64,000 nt of DNA from Brienomyrus brachyistius. Taxonomy: Eukaryota > Chordata > Actinopteri > Osteoglossiformes > Mormyridae. The translations under genes and the position numbers were made by a program. The number at the start of each line of letters is the position of its first letter. Positions within the stretch are counted from its first letter, which is position 1. Where the stretch lies: NCBI RefSeq assembly GCF_023856365.1, contig NC_064535.1, positions 10,994,363 through 11,058,362 of the forward strand, read 5' to 3'. Under the pieces are notes generated by a model. That model did not search any database. It saw nothing but the letters and a program-made list of their open reading frames with translations, and was not told the origin of the DNA. Of this stretch, positions 10,937 through 23,455 are shown piece by piece.

Positions 10937-11243
10937 TGTCACGGGACGTTGTAAGCCGGTAAGGCGAACAGGCAGGCGAGCCAACAGGAAGCAGGCCGAC
11001 AGGCGAAAGCAGGGCAAACGGGGATTTATTTAGGCAGACGGGAACAGGAAACATCTCACACGAACTAACATCGACTGACATTAACTGACATTAATGACAG
11101 ACAAAGCAAACTGGGGAGACCAGGACTTAAATACACAGAACAAGGCAGCAGGAAACAAGACACGACTGGGCAGGATCAGGAAATCACACGTGGGTAATTA
11201 GGGGGCGTGGCACACACGAGGAGCGGACGAGCCGGGCATGACA
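10937..11243 (-). repeat. 5' LTR of the element
   Basis: 307 bp. It contains the TATA-like box (11,133-11,127) and a predicted transcription start near 11,102. The frame of the internal ORF is open through the R/U5 part, with an upstream in-frame ATG at 11,081. Confidence 0.9.
11127..11133 (-). promoter_or_regulatory. TATA-like box of the 5' LTR
   Basis: TATTTAA on the minus strand. The 10-nt segment GTCTGTCATT begins 31 nt downstream, which is normal TATA-to-start spacing and makes it the likely RNA 5' end. Confidence 0.6.
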
Positions 11244-11706
11244 TGTGGTTCGTGCCTTGTAACAGTTTCAGGTGGCAAGTAGCTAATGACCTGCTTTGAT
11301 AGACTGAGGCACAATTACCCCAGTTTTTGTAATGTTTTATTAGTGATGATCTAGCTATGATTCTTTTTTGCTCCTGAATAAGCTACTTCTGTATTTGTCA
11401 TATGAGGCAGGTACGTGGTTCTTTACTGCACAGTGGATATGGGTCAGATTTGGGTAGTAAAAGTTCACTGTTGTGGTAACTGCTACCAAAAAAATTACTA
11501 TTACTTAATAATGGAATTATTGGAATCTCTTCTGCAGTCACTTTCAAAGGAACATTGGCTCAGCCATGCATGGCGTATGTATCCAGTGTGTTTTGGAAAG
11601 GGTCTATCAGTAAGTTTCCCTTTGTCACACAATGCCAGGTACAAATTGCTCTCATCTACCTCATTGTTTATTAGAAAGCAAAACAATTGTCACAAAATTT
11701 TTAAGT

Positions 11707-11975
11707 CACAATGTTTTTATCACTTCGAAGGACAACGCAGGACATCTTCATGGCGAATCTCTACACAGCCACCATCGAAAGCATCCTGTCAGGGAGCATC
11801 ACCGCCTGCTTCGGGAACAGCAAACCGCAAGATCATTGGATGCCAGTTACCCCCAGCAATGGCATTTTCTCTGTGCTGAGGTCAGGCAAAAGCTGCCTTA
11901 AGGCCAGCAGAGAAAGGCCGATGAAGAGCTTCTTTCCCCAGCCAATATGGATCCTTATCGAGGACAATGTATAGG
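11707..11975 (+). pseudogene. LINE (non-LTR retrotransposon) 3' fragment
   Basis: The plus-strand translation contains FMANLYTATIESILSGSITA followed by CFGNSKPQD. This resembles the far C-terminal part of fish LINE reverse-transcriptase proteins, where a TIESIL...ITAWYGN block is common. The next block (GIFSVLRSGKSC, then SFFPQPIW) is the usual end of the same protein, so the sequence between the two blocks has been deleted. The reading stops at 11,974. There is no start, endonuclease or catalytic domain, so it is a dead 5'-truncated copy. Confidence 0.65.
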
Positions 11976-13168
11976 GCCTCCTACAGCCAACGTAACTCAC
12001 ACCTGTAGATAATATACAAAAATAAATATTTATCTGTTTCTGAACTTTTGCACTACTTCAACTAACTTAATGCCGATTTTGCACAGCAAAGATAATTTGA
12101 TTATAATGTTCAATGTCTGTAATAAGTGTGGTTTTGTCTCTGTCCCATCTTTCACACGAATATTCCCCTTTTTTGCATAGTTTGCAGCTACGTAACCATG
12201 CATTTCACTGCACATTGAACTCTTATTTCTATATGCAACGAATAACACTTTGAAACTTGTTTCAACATACGTTTCCTCCTTATGCAGAGGCATACAAGAC
12301 ACGGTAGTCTAATGCTGGTTAAAAGCTGGTCAACAGACACTAGTTCAAATAAATCAACTGGCCCAGAAAAACTAATTGTCATTGGGCTCAGAGGCAACAG
12401 TAACGATTCACCTAGTAATAGACTGCGGAGTAGTAAATGCTGGCATTTTTAGTGCTGATGGGTTGATGATTCATTTCATTTGCTCAGATATAATCCATGC
12501 AATTATTTTGCATCATTTATCAGCAAACACTTCAGATGTGTATTCAGAATCATACCTTTATAAACTAAAAACACAAGTGACATCTATCATGGATGTTATC
12601 TCAGCAATGGCAATAAACTCTCCTTTCTGCTGACCAGAAACCACGACGTCATTCCATAATTGGTTGGGTCAGGGAACAGAGAGTTTTGCCTCCTTGAAAA
12701 GGTTGCATTTATTTTCAGGGGTGTTTTAACATTTGAGTACAGCTGAAACCTACAATCACAGGTATGACAGTTACCATAATCCTCCAGGCACTCTAGAGTT
12801 TCATTATGCAGATGCTTCACCAAATGACTTTCCTGTTTTGTTGAGCCACAACATAACATCTTCCTGCAAATGAGCCTTTCATCTGTTTGAAGGAAATTAA
12901 AATGCATTAAATACAGTTTTGAAAGTACTACCATTATAACCAATCATATTTCCATGTGATACTTATATGAATTTAGGTGGTTACCAAGCCTACGCTTCGC
13001 AGGACAGAAGAGAAAATGCTTAACCCCTTTCTAGCACACTTAAAAAAAATAAAACAATAAAACTACGAGAAATGTGTCATAGCAAATGCAAAGTTATGCA
13101 AAAGTCCTAAGTACTTTATGGTATAAGCCCATGGTTTTTGGAAGTGAAGTTGCCGTTCAGGTTTTAAG

Positions 13169-13216
<48 letters not shown>

Positions 13217-13300
13217 ATCCATCCATCCATCCATCCATCTTCCAAACCGCTTGTCCTACTGGGTCGCGCGAGGTCCGGAGCCTATCCCGGAATATATTTT
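13169..13300 (-). repeat. (ATT)n and (ATCC)n microsatellite with element tail
   Basis: About 15 ATT units (13,169-13,213) are followed by ATCC units (13,217-13,239). After them comes ttccaaaccgcttgtcctac, the reverse complement of the conserved 3' end seen at 47,840-47,900. The ATCC run is thus the tail of a minus-strand SINE/LINE fragment. Confidence 0.8.
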
Positions 13301-14377
13301 ATATGACATTTAACAGGGCCTATTTTATAACCCGATCTAAGTTTATCAGTTGCAGCCTGCCTTTCTCAGAAAACACTCAAGTGCTATATGGAAAGATAAC
13401 CATCTTGCATTTTTGTGAATAAGCAAGATGTCAAAGTCAGTTTTCCGCATATCCAATTTCATTAAGATATGATCAGATGCAACAGATTTTGAAGTTTGTT
13501 TTTTGAGACGTAGCTACAGCTACCACTGAATATATATAAAACAATTAACGTGAAATTCCTCCTTTCTTCTACAAACAGTCCTTTTTCTTGCATATTTGGA
13601 GCACTAATGCACACTGATGCAATGATGAGATTGCTCTCATTGAAAAAAATCTAAACCACACTTATATTCTCTTTCAGTTTGGTCTAATAGCAGCAATAAG
13701 CATAACAATCCTTCCATCAACAAATCCTGTTTTCGAAACCAATAAATCTCCAATTAACTGGGTTATAAATTCATCAATGTCTTCTACTTGCTTCATTATG
13801 GTTGAATCAGATATTTTCCACCTTTTGATTTGCTTTATAATTGTGCCTGTTACTGAAATCCGCATTCAATACATGTGTTAAGGTCTCCATCAAAAATGCC
13901 TGCACTGCATTTGTCTACCTCTGTTGATATTTTCTGTGTTTGTTGTGCACTTCTTACAGCTATTTGTGGCAGCATGCGCGCTTCGATTAGCTTACAATAA
14001 TACACTCACCTCCTCTCCATACGGAAAGATGGATGGATAGATCTCAGATAGTTCATTGGTTGTGGATGCTTTGTTGTCCAAACAAAAAGAAATAGTGTGT
14101 GTGTGAGTGTGTGTGTGTGAGTGGTCCAGGTATACCTTACATTTTGGAGACCAAATGTCCCGACAATGTGATAAAAACGTGTTATTTTGCCGTTGTCAGG
14201 ATCATTTTTATAAAAATCTGTGACTGCAGTCAAAAAACAAAATGCCAATAGTCTCGTATTTTGTTTGGTTACTTATGGTTAAGGTTAGGGCTGGGTAGGG
14301 GTTGAGGTCGTCATTGTTGGGATTAGTATTTTGTCCATAGAAATAAATGGACTTTCCCCACAAAGATATGAGTACAG

Positions 14378-14380
<3 letters not shown>

Positions 14381-14417
<37 letters not shown>
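14381..14417. repeat. (TG)n microsatellite
   Basis: Roughly 18 uninterrupted TG dinucleotides. A shorter, interrupted TG stretch lies at about 14,096-14,121. Confidence 0.95.
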
Positions 14418-14421
<4 letters not shown>

Positions 14422-16776
14422 CAGCCCCCTTTTTTAAGTAAATGCAATTTTGAAAATTACACTTTTTAAAATGAATATATAGTCAAAGACTCTTGTTTAA
14501 TCTCAGTTTATGGAATTAAAATGTAACAATTAAGTCCTACTCAAATTGTTCCGAGGTAGGAATTTTATGTTGCAGTCAGTGGCATTGCACCAGTCAATTT
14601 AGGCATGTGCCTACCCAATCTTTTGTAAAAATGTAATTTAAATTAATTATTCAGTCAACCAATAATATGCCTACATTGTTTGTGAATAACACATTATTAA
14701 TCTGGCCGTAAAATTGCAGTCTGGATAATCTGGTAAATGAGCTCGCTTCTGCCATCAGGTTGCATCTCTCACTCATCTTCTACCGATAAATCTACCCATC
14801 ATCAATGAGTAGTAACATCATGACATTCAGGCCTCACAGTGTATGTGTATTTTATATGTCATACATATGTGTGGTTTTGAAATGGTGCCTACCCACAAAT
14901 TTGGTTCAAACAATGCCCCTGGTTGCAGCGCATTACTCTACATTAGCGTGTTTCAAAGACAGAAGCACTTTCACACAGGACGGTGAAGTTATGCCTGCTG
15001 CTTCTACTTCGAGTTGAACAAAACCTCAGGAGGAAGTTACATAACCTGAAATAAAAAAAAAAAAGCGTAGATTTTCTTGATGTTAGTCATTGACAAACAC
15101 ACGAGAAAACAGTACAAGAAAGTAGAACTTAACTCTGAAAGTAGAACACAAGGAGACAACTTAAGATAGCTTAAGCATAAATGGGTCAAAGGCCTTGACT
15201 CAGAACCATTAAAAGAAAATATCCAGTGTTAGTCCAAACACTCTGATTACATCAGAGACCGAGATCCTGGTTCAAAACCAATCTTTTTCAAGTAAAGGCA
15301 TACAACTGTAACTTCAGGTCTGCATATAGCTCCTTCCTCCAGGCAGGAACCATCGCATGCAGCAAAGACAAGAAACAAAGCAAAAGCGATAACACCGAGC
15401 GGCTTCTAAACCGGAATGGAAGTCATGACAAGCACATAGCATAGTGATAATTTGACACAGACTTGTCCTTTAACATTCATGTTAATTTTTTATCCAATAT
15501 GCATTGCCTGCAGCTCAGCAATATTGCAAAACTAAGTCAATTTCATACTTTTCAAAATGAATACATGCATTTGTCTGAACTGAATGCATGCTTTACTTTC
15601 AGTAAAACTGTGCACCTTCTGCCCTACAGTAAATTTAAATTGCTTCTACAAGGACATGAAACTTGAAGAAGAAAATCTGATGCATCTGATGCCTCCTCAC
15701 TGGTTTCCTGTGAAGACCACACTTCTTCTTCTGATTTATAAACCATGCCCTTGCTTATCTGACTGAGCTGTTTGTGTACCATCCAGATTATGCTCCTGAT
15801 CTTGTGCTAATTTCTCACATGAATAAAATCTGATGGTGATAAGGCTTTCAGCTGTTGGACTCTTACCTTTTGGAGTTGTCATCCATCCATTGTAATGGAT
15901 GCCCCATAGTATATAAATCTCAGAGCTGAATGAACTGCCAAATGACAACAAGGCCTAATACTAGTTCAGGGTATTTTTATACAAGTTGGCTTATAGTGTG
16001 GTCGCACAGGCCAAAGTTTTAAGCTGAGGAAAATTGTATTATTTCTGAAATTCACCTTCCCCTGGATCTTGACTTGTGATAACAACAGACATTCTAACTA
16101 TTAATACAATTGTTCATATCAAACTTATCAAAGGCTCATTTGGAGTGTAAATGATACTTATTTTGCCAAACTATTGTGCAAGTTCTGCTTTCTTTTTTAA
16201 CATTTCCTTAAATGCTATGAGAAGAATTAAAGTCTTAATTTTAATGAATGTATGCCATTTAAATAATAGCTTTTCTGTTTTCTGCCAATTCATGAGAATT
16301 TCCACCAGTTTACTTGTATATTGCTTCCATTAGCGTTACTCCTAAAACAAATTCCCCGTTTTTCTGGCTATGGTGATTATAATGAGTATGTTGCTGGGAA
16401 GTTGTTGTTGGCTGTTTAGGGATTGAGGGATCATGGCTGTGTGAAATTAATCACCGTTACTGCATGGTTGTAAAGCATGTGGTACGGTTGGGTGGCAGCT
16501 AGAGTCCCTGAAATCAGGTTTGGACTGAACTGAGTCGCTACCTTGCTACCTCTTACAGTATGCTAGCTGCTAGTCTACAGCAATCTCTTAGCTTACCTCA
16601 TTGGCTGGATATCTCCTGTGGGTTCCTGTGTTCCTCTTCCCAGTACATTGTATTTCCACTTTCTAAAGTATCTGTAATTGAGATATGCAATAGTGATGCC
16701 TAATCTCATCTAAGATATTTAAGCAAAATGACTCTTCCACGTTCTTATTACTACTATAGCTTAAGCCTGTAGTGGC

Positions 16777-16959
16777 CAATCTCATCCACAAAGGGCCATT
16801 GTATATGCAGGTTTTTGGGATAACTTTTACGTGAGCTGTTCAAACCCAGGTGTGAGGACTCTTCAGCCAATCAGTCCTTTAATTAGTAATCTAATTAGGG
16901 AGTTGCAGCAAAAACCCACACACGCAACGACCATTTTTGGATAAGATTGGTCACTCCTG
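16777..16959. mobile_element. hAT-like foldback MITE
   Basis: The ends are imperfect inverted copies: left CTGTAGTGGCCAATCTCATC and right GATAAGATTGGTCACTCCTG. They are flanked by GCTTAAGC (16,769-16,776) and GCTTATGC (16,960-16,967), an 8-bp duplication with one mismatch. It is 183 bp long with no coding capacity, fitting a non-autonomous hAT element. A related half-copy lies around 54,045-54,185. Confidence 0.7.
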
Positions 16960-19710
16960 GCTTATGCAATACTCTGCAACGCGATGGCCCTCCTCCAACA
17001 GCTATGTACCATACTGCCCTCCCACTCCCCCCACTTCAATTTAACTAAGACCTCTGTGTTCTACTACGCTATTCCCTGTTCTTACTCCCCTCTCTGTCAT
17101 AACACTGAGTAAATAAACACTACAGAGATCTACATAAATGAAAATTATATACAGGACAAATGATAAACTGGTGATGAGTTAGTTCACAATCACTTCATTT
17201 CTGATCAGTATTACAACTAAATGGTACTAATAGTTTTATTAGTTATATATTTTTAAACACAAAATCATTTAAAACACATAAATATCAACAAACAAAAGAA
17301 ATGCCGCTATCAAAATGAAATGTGCTGAAGCTAAGTGTCTTGCAAACATATTCAAGTTATTTTCATTTTGCCTTATGGAATTGTTTAAAAAAAAAAAACA
17401 CTTCTTAAATTATTATTGTGCTCTGAGGTATGTGGGCTTTTCCATTTCTTAACTTTGAAGTATGCTTAAAATATACAGGTAGAAGGGGGCACCATCAAAT
17501 CATCAAAAAACTTCAAAAAGCAAGCTGCCACTCTTCACCCTCACTGCTAATATCCTCAAGACATTTAAATGTAAATTATTCAAATTCATTTAGCGGAAGA
17601 AAATTGGTCTAAGTTCAAAATGAAAAGTGTCAGAGAACAAGAAGTGCTGCCTAATTGTCACTTGTTTGTTAAATTTCATTTGGATAGGATGGAACCTTCA
17701 AGACAATTCTTTTAAGGTGACCCGTGGTTGTATAATCAGCTAAGTGCGGTAAAATCCGTAATCATGTGGTGATAAGGAAAATGGTTCAGCGTTAACCTTT
17801 AGGCTTGAGTATCCACAGGGCACACAGTAATAAAACATAAGTACTACAGTGGCTTTACCAAAGAACCATTGCAGTGTGGAAAATGTCAATATAAAACACT
17901 GAAGTTGAGGTGAGACTTTATTAATTGGAAAAGTATTGCTTTTGACATTGTGGAGATGTTAAGTGAATGAATGTATAACCTTTTTGTTTAGTTAGCTGGC
18001 CCTTTTATTAATGTGAAACTTACAAAATGTAATTGCGCACGACATTAAAATATCAATGTATATTGGCATCCAAACATCCACTGCTCCGAAAAAGCTAATA
18101 TATGCAGCGTATGCTTTGTTAATGTTTTGATCAATCTACTGGTGCATTTTCAATAGGCACACCAGTGCTTAAGCCTTTTGATATTTTCTCCGTATATTTT
18201 ACAATAAGCGTAAGCCTGTGAAAACTGAATAACACGTTTGCATTTCGAAGTTTGACATACATTTTCTTATGAGGTTTTGATTATGAATGTAAAGTATTGC
18301 ATCGGTTTTGATTATTGAATGTTCCCGTTGATTGTCTGTATACTCAAGAAATCACATTACTTTTCAAATACAGCGTGAGTCAAAAGTCTGTAACCACCCA
18401 AATATTTAAGGCCTGCTGTTGGATTTTGCATTAGGTCAAGGGGTGCATTTGTAAGGCATGTGTGCACATGCCACAGCTTCGTTAATGGTGACTATCTTGA
18501 ATTCAGTTAAATATCATCAAATAGAAAGGGATCGTCAAAAGTTCATACTACATCTGTCTTTCTATCTATTGCTATGAAGGTTGACCCAGCACAGTATAGA
18601 TCTTGCTGAGAGTGATACCATATATCCAGTTCACACCATTTCATAAAATGCGTTCATGTATCGTACCTGCACTGTGCTATTTCGTTATAGAAAAAGAAAC
18701 TGTACCGTATAATAAAGTATTTCACCGCAACTTCAAGTGCTGTTTCTCTGCACTCATTGTTTGCTACCCTGCACATCGTTTAATCTCTTAGTGCGTCGTG
18801 TCCCTTTTTCATGAAATTTAAGAGCAGTCTCCTTTTCTTACAAAGTGCTGTGATTTCATATTTACAGTATTTGCTCTAGAGTGCTGTAAGTTTATTACAG
18901 TATGGTCCTTAATGTCTTGCCTCGCCCCTATAACTATCAAGATAAGCCGGAATTGATGTGCGAGTGCGAGTCGCCGCATTAATATGTGTCACCTGCCTCC
19001 ACGCCAGGTCATTCTCTTGCTTTGCCCGGCTGTCACACAAAACCTATTTTTTTTCTACTAGGTCCAGCAAAACTTCCACCTCATCACCTGCTTCTCGGTG
19101 AAGTTCCGTTTTTCCCCCCTTCGTGAACTATATTTCTTAATAGCAAAATACAGTCGCAAAACAACAAACACAGCAAAATATATTACAAACAGCAATAAGG
19201 ATACAGTATGGAGGACTAAAAATAATATAAGCAATTAATCACAAAATATATAAATAAATACATGCATGCATTTTGTTCATGAAAAACTGCGTAATACAAC
19301 ATTTACTGATTTCAGTATAAATACACAAATAGACGCCGTAAATTGCACAGTTATATATACCTCCAGTACCGCGCATGGTCCTGTGACATCACAAAAAGTT
19401 TATTGTTGTGCTTCTTCAAAGAAAAACTATCTTGTTGTCTCGAAATAACGAGATTTATTATCTCAGGAGAATGGAATAAAAAAGTAATTGCAAGCGTGAC
19501 CGTTTTCAACTTCCACTATTGATACGTCGTCCTCTTGCAATATCATCTCTTGAGAATTAAATTGAAATGTCAGAATCCTGTTCATTTAAGAGAGTTCAGT
19601 ACTGTATAATAATGTATGATGTATTACTATATTTAATGTTGTGCGTAATTTATCAATTACACTTGACCATATGTACTGTATGTACACGAAAATCACGTTA
19701 TATATGAGAG

Positions 19711-20019
19711 CAGGGACGGATTATGGACCGGGCCAGCGGGGCCGCTGCCCAGGGGCCCTTGGGGTGCAGGGGGCCCATGGGGCCCCTAGCCCAAAAGAAT
19801 CTGCAACGCTTATGAACAATGTATTTTCGTTTGTCTATTTTAGAGGGCCTACATTCTTTGATCCCCTGCCTACAAGGGCCCCTGACCCTATAGGGAGGGC
19901 GTTTGGCTGCCAAGGGCCCTTGAATTGTGGTGGTTGTGGTGGTGGTGGTGCTGGTGGTGGTGGGGGGGGGCTCGCGAACATTTTGCCCAGGGGCCCACAC
20001 AACCCATAATCCGTCCCTG
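19711..20019. mobile_element. hAT-like MITE, GC-rich interior
   Basis: Terminal inverted repeats CAGGGACGGATTATG and CATAATCCGTCCCTG are near-perfect. The flanks TATGAGAG and TATGACAC are consistent with a diverged 8-bp duplication. The interior has gggccc-rich blocks and a (TGG)n run near 19,930-19,966. The short ORFs inside are not genes. Confidence 0.75.
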
Positions 20020-21558
20020 TATGACACTGTGACGTGTGAAAGGTGCGAGTGGCTCAGTCCTATAGAAAAACCGAGACATGCAGGCCGGTCTTTTTAAAGA
20101 CTTTAACTGCCATTGTACATGTGCAAAATTTCTGTATGTTTACCAGTTATTACCCATTTGGAAATGTGTTATGTTCAATAGTGTTTTGAAGGGATTATAG
20201 CATATTAATTATGCAGTGACTTCAAAAACAGCAAAGAATCACAGAGAAGCTGAGTAAGGGAGTGTCGCACTGTATGACGTGCGTCCAAAACACTTTTCAA
20301 ACATTAATGCTGTCATCATTCCTTCACACTCTTCACATACAAAACAGACATGTGACAATGTATCAAAATAATACCATAATATTACTTTCATTAACGGTAC
20401 TTAATTGTGGTCAACATAAAATAAAGCCTCCTCACTCACTCCCATTCAGTTCTGCTGAGCATGTGATTATATACCCCATAATCACATTGATCACATGACA
20501 TATATACCGTAAAGCATAAAGAAAATGAGCAAGCCAAAACAAAAAAGGAAGTTGCGGAAGATGTGGCAGTACCCAGGTAACTGCACTAGAGGGTACTATA
20601 TCACAAACAGTAGTGATATTGCCAGGTCAGGTTTAATTATAAATTCATCAGGAAGAAAACTGGCATTTCATGCCTGTTATTACATCAGGGATTTGCCAGT
20701 CATTTAATGAGATGACAGTGGCCTGTTTTAAGCTTCCTCTTCCTTTGGCCAGCTCTAGTTCCGTTATCCTTCTACTCTAAACTTTTGTGCAATCTCTTTG
20801 ACTGGGGCCCATCCAGTTAAGACCCCAGCATTCCCCATCCCTCCCACAACGTTTTCCAGTGCCCCAGAAGTAGTACAGCTCCGGAACAAAGTCGCAGCAG
20901 TTGTCTGCCTCGTCTACCTGCCAACATGCCAGTGAAATGAGACATTTTTTGCCAAAGTGTTTATATCATGAACTGATAGTCATGTGTTTTTAAAGATTTG
21001 CAAAAAATAGTCTATTGTAATAAATCCAGTGTTTGAAATAGTAATATGCGATTAAAACACAGCAATGGGTAATAATTAAAAATAATTACTAACCAGTGCA
21101 GTAACAACACCTTACATCAGTTGGGTTTATATAAATTATCACTTATAATATTTATAAATGCAACAGTCAGAACACTGTTCATTTATGTTTTAAAATATAT
21201 AAGATTTATCGTCAATAGATTTAACTGGGTTGCTATAGATAATTTGCCAAATGTATGTAGAATATCTAGACCTTGTGTACAGCCACTTGTTTCTTAGAAC
21301 AGACGATGTGTTTCAGGAAGTAACAAGCTGTCAGCCAACTCCAGGAAGTGGCTGCTATTAATACAATATGAAAGAGATGGTGACAGAGAGCGAAGATCTG
21401 TTTCTCACAAAAAAAGCTAAATAGAACTAACTAGAACTAACTAGATACCCATGCTTTGAACAGGGTATACTGAAAATCAGAATTGTGAAAGTCTGGTGTT
21501 AAATAAACTTGGATATTTCCCAGTGGAATTTAAATTGCTCTGAAGTTGACTCTGCACC

Positions 21559-21574
21559 ATGATGTCAGAATCAT
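21559..21574 (+). CDS. pik3ap1: candidate first coding exon of pik3ap1
   Basis: The next exon at 27,627 needs an upstream exon ending one base into a codon. Here CACC-ATGATGTCAGAATCAT is followed by the strong donor GTGAGT. It would give five codons (MMSES) plus one base, exactly the needed phase. The start context (ACCATGA) is good. Two ETS-type AGGAAGT motifs lie 200-240 bp upstream. BCAP proteins begin their TIR domain only a few residues from the start, so a very short first exon is expected. No similarity can confirm five codons. RNA evidence is lacking and other exons are possible. Confidence 0.35.
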
Positions 21575-23455
21575 GTGAGTAATATGTGCTAATTCCATTT
21601 TGTTTAATTATTTTGATAATGAAGCAGGCGAAGTACAGATTTGTTGCAATACAGAGACGGACCTCAATTTCAAAAGAAATTTGCATTTTCTTGCTCTGTT
21701 CACCAACACCTGGTCAGTTATAACAATTATTCTATGTGCTGACTTTGTGTGTTTTTAAGTAAAATAAAAGTTTGTATTTACTTTGCTTTTAATCAGACAG
21801 ACATATTTCTACTGAAGGGAAACATGTCTGCGAAAAACAGGATGTAGAATTTCTCAACTCTGTCAGCTTAAACATGCATATTACTCAGCCTGTAAGTAGC
21901 CATGAAAACTCAAATAAAATATTGAATGTACTTTACTGAGAAAATTATATTTAGAATCAGTGTTAATATAATGTATGCTGTAAAATTTCGTGCTATAATT
22001 CCCATTACATGGCCATAAAGATAAAGTTAAATATACTGCAGCTAACATTAAGCATTGGTGCATAATGTATAAGCTGACATACCAAATAGCATTAAAAAAT
22101 GAGGTACAGTTTTAAAAAACTGTAATGTGACCAGTATGTTACAAGGAGAACTGAGAAAAAGCAGTCAGACATGTTCTGCATTTTGAAAAGCACATGTACA
22201 TTTATTTTAATATTTCCGTAATTATAATTGGTGGTATTCAGTGATAGTGAAATATTTGGTCTACTTAAGTGCAAACCGTTTACAGACAGAACCTGAGACA
22301 AAGTGTCCTTAAACTAGATGAAAGACAGTGGAAGAAAATTTGCTGCATATTTTTAAATGGAACTTCGGAGTCGGCATCATATTTGGACTCACAGGTTAAC
22401 ATTTAAAATAAGGAGAAGTTAGTCATTTTGTGTTAAATGCAATTTTGATCTAGAATAGAAGAGGAAGTTGGATATCATCCAAACTTTCATATCACTTTTT
22501 ATACTTAAATTTTCAGTTAACTGACAGACCACATTTAACTGGCAGTACAAAAATGTCCTAAAACACCTTTTTGAGAGCTCATTTTAATATTTTAAGTTTA
22601 AAGAAACATTTGCTCGCATACCTGTCAGCAGTATTCTGTGACTACCACTGAAAATAATGAGAAGAGTTTTATATGATAATTTTGGTAAACTGCATTGGAT
22701 TTGCATGAGAATTATACAATGATCTGTGAATAATAGATTTACTAAACTGATCAGTCCCAAGTAAAATTGCATTTAGGTATGCATCATTTGGTTTGGAGAC
22801 TCATTTTGACACTTGTAAACTTTTTTTTAGTTTTATCCAAAGTACGTTCAACTCTCTGTGTACTGATGCAAGAGTAACGAAACCAAGGTAAAGCAACATT
22901 ACTATATTATTATAAAAAAATAAGCCTGGCGCACTCAGACCTGGGCATATTTCATCATACGGGCACTACTAGGCCAGTCTATTTTTAATTTAATATAAAA
23001 AAATTACTAAATAAGTACATCAACTAAAAATATATATCTTATAAGGTGGTACGTTAATGCGTCTTTAACATATAACATGGATGGATCATGATGAATTTTG
23101 AAACATTTGCGTCAAAAATGCAAATTACCAATTCATAATACATAAAACAGCATATTTTAAACAAGAAGTTAGAAATAAAAAGGTGTTATTGCTTCTGGCC
23201 CGATTCTAATAAATTTCTTTGTCAATTTACAAAAAAAAAAAAAAATCCTTTGTCCATAAAAAAAAACTCATCAAAAGGACAATAGTAATTTGACACTAAA
23301 TTTGATACCTAGGGATAGAACTTGGAGACAAGCTCAGAAAAAATTTTTTCACTGTCCCAAAAATTCTCAAACCATTCTTAATTTTTTGGTGTGCATTAGG
23401 ACTCTTAGGTGGGGGAGGGGTCTAGTTATTTTTTCAGCTTAATTTCAATCTAGAT

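Larger units (their letters stand above)
7656..11243 (-). mobile_element. complete non-autonomous LTR retrotransposon, probably self-priming
   Basis: The 3,588-bp element is bounded by two 307-bp direct repeats and flanked by TGTGG on each side (7,651-7,655 and 11,244-11,248). In its own orientation (minus) each LTR starts TGTCATGCCC and ends CCCGTGACA. A TATTTAA box lies at 11,133-11,127 and an AATAAA signal at 11,030-11,025. A nine-G tract (7,966-7,974) just before the 3' LTR serves as polypurine tract. The sequence after the 5' LTR is not complementary to a tRNA 3' end. Instead AATGACAGAC (10,935-10,926) is the exact complement of GTCTGTCATT (11,102-11,093), which sits 31 nt after the TATA box, as in Tf1/sushi self-primed elements. 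The interior encodes one long ORF but no protease, reverse transcriptase or integrase, so mobility would depend on enzymes from elsewhere. The two LTRs look identical by eye, implying a recent insertion. Confidence 0.88.
12000..21300. other. gene-free stretch with repeats
   Basis: No convincing exon was found. It holds an (ATT)n/(ATCC)n repeat with a SINE-tail piece (13,169-13,300), a (TG)n run (14,381-14,417), an hAT-like foldback element (16,777-16,959) and another at 19,711-20,019. The remainder is AT-rich with only chance ORFs. Confidence 0.5.

Noticed and set aside
19641..20027. Pair of overlapping 109-122-codon ORFs
   Set aside because: They fall within the hAT-like MITE (19,711-20,019) and reflect its GC-rich interior and TGG run.
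20020..20092. ATGCAGGCCG|GT near 20,077 as pik3ap1 exon 1
   Set aside because: The phase fits, but the donor GTCTTT is poor and it lies directly beside a MITE; the 21,559 candidate is stronger.
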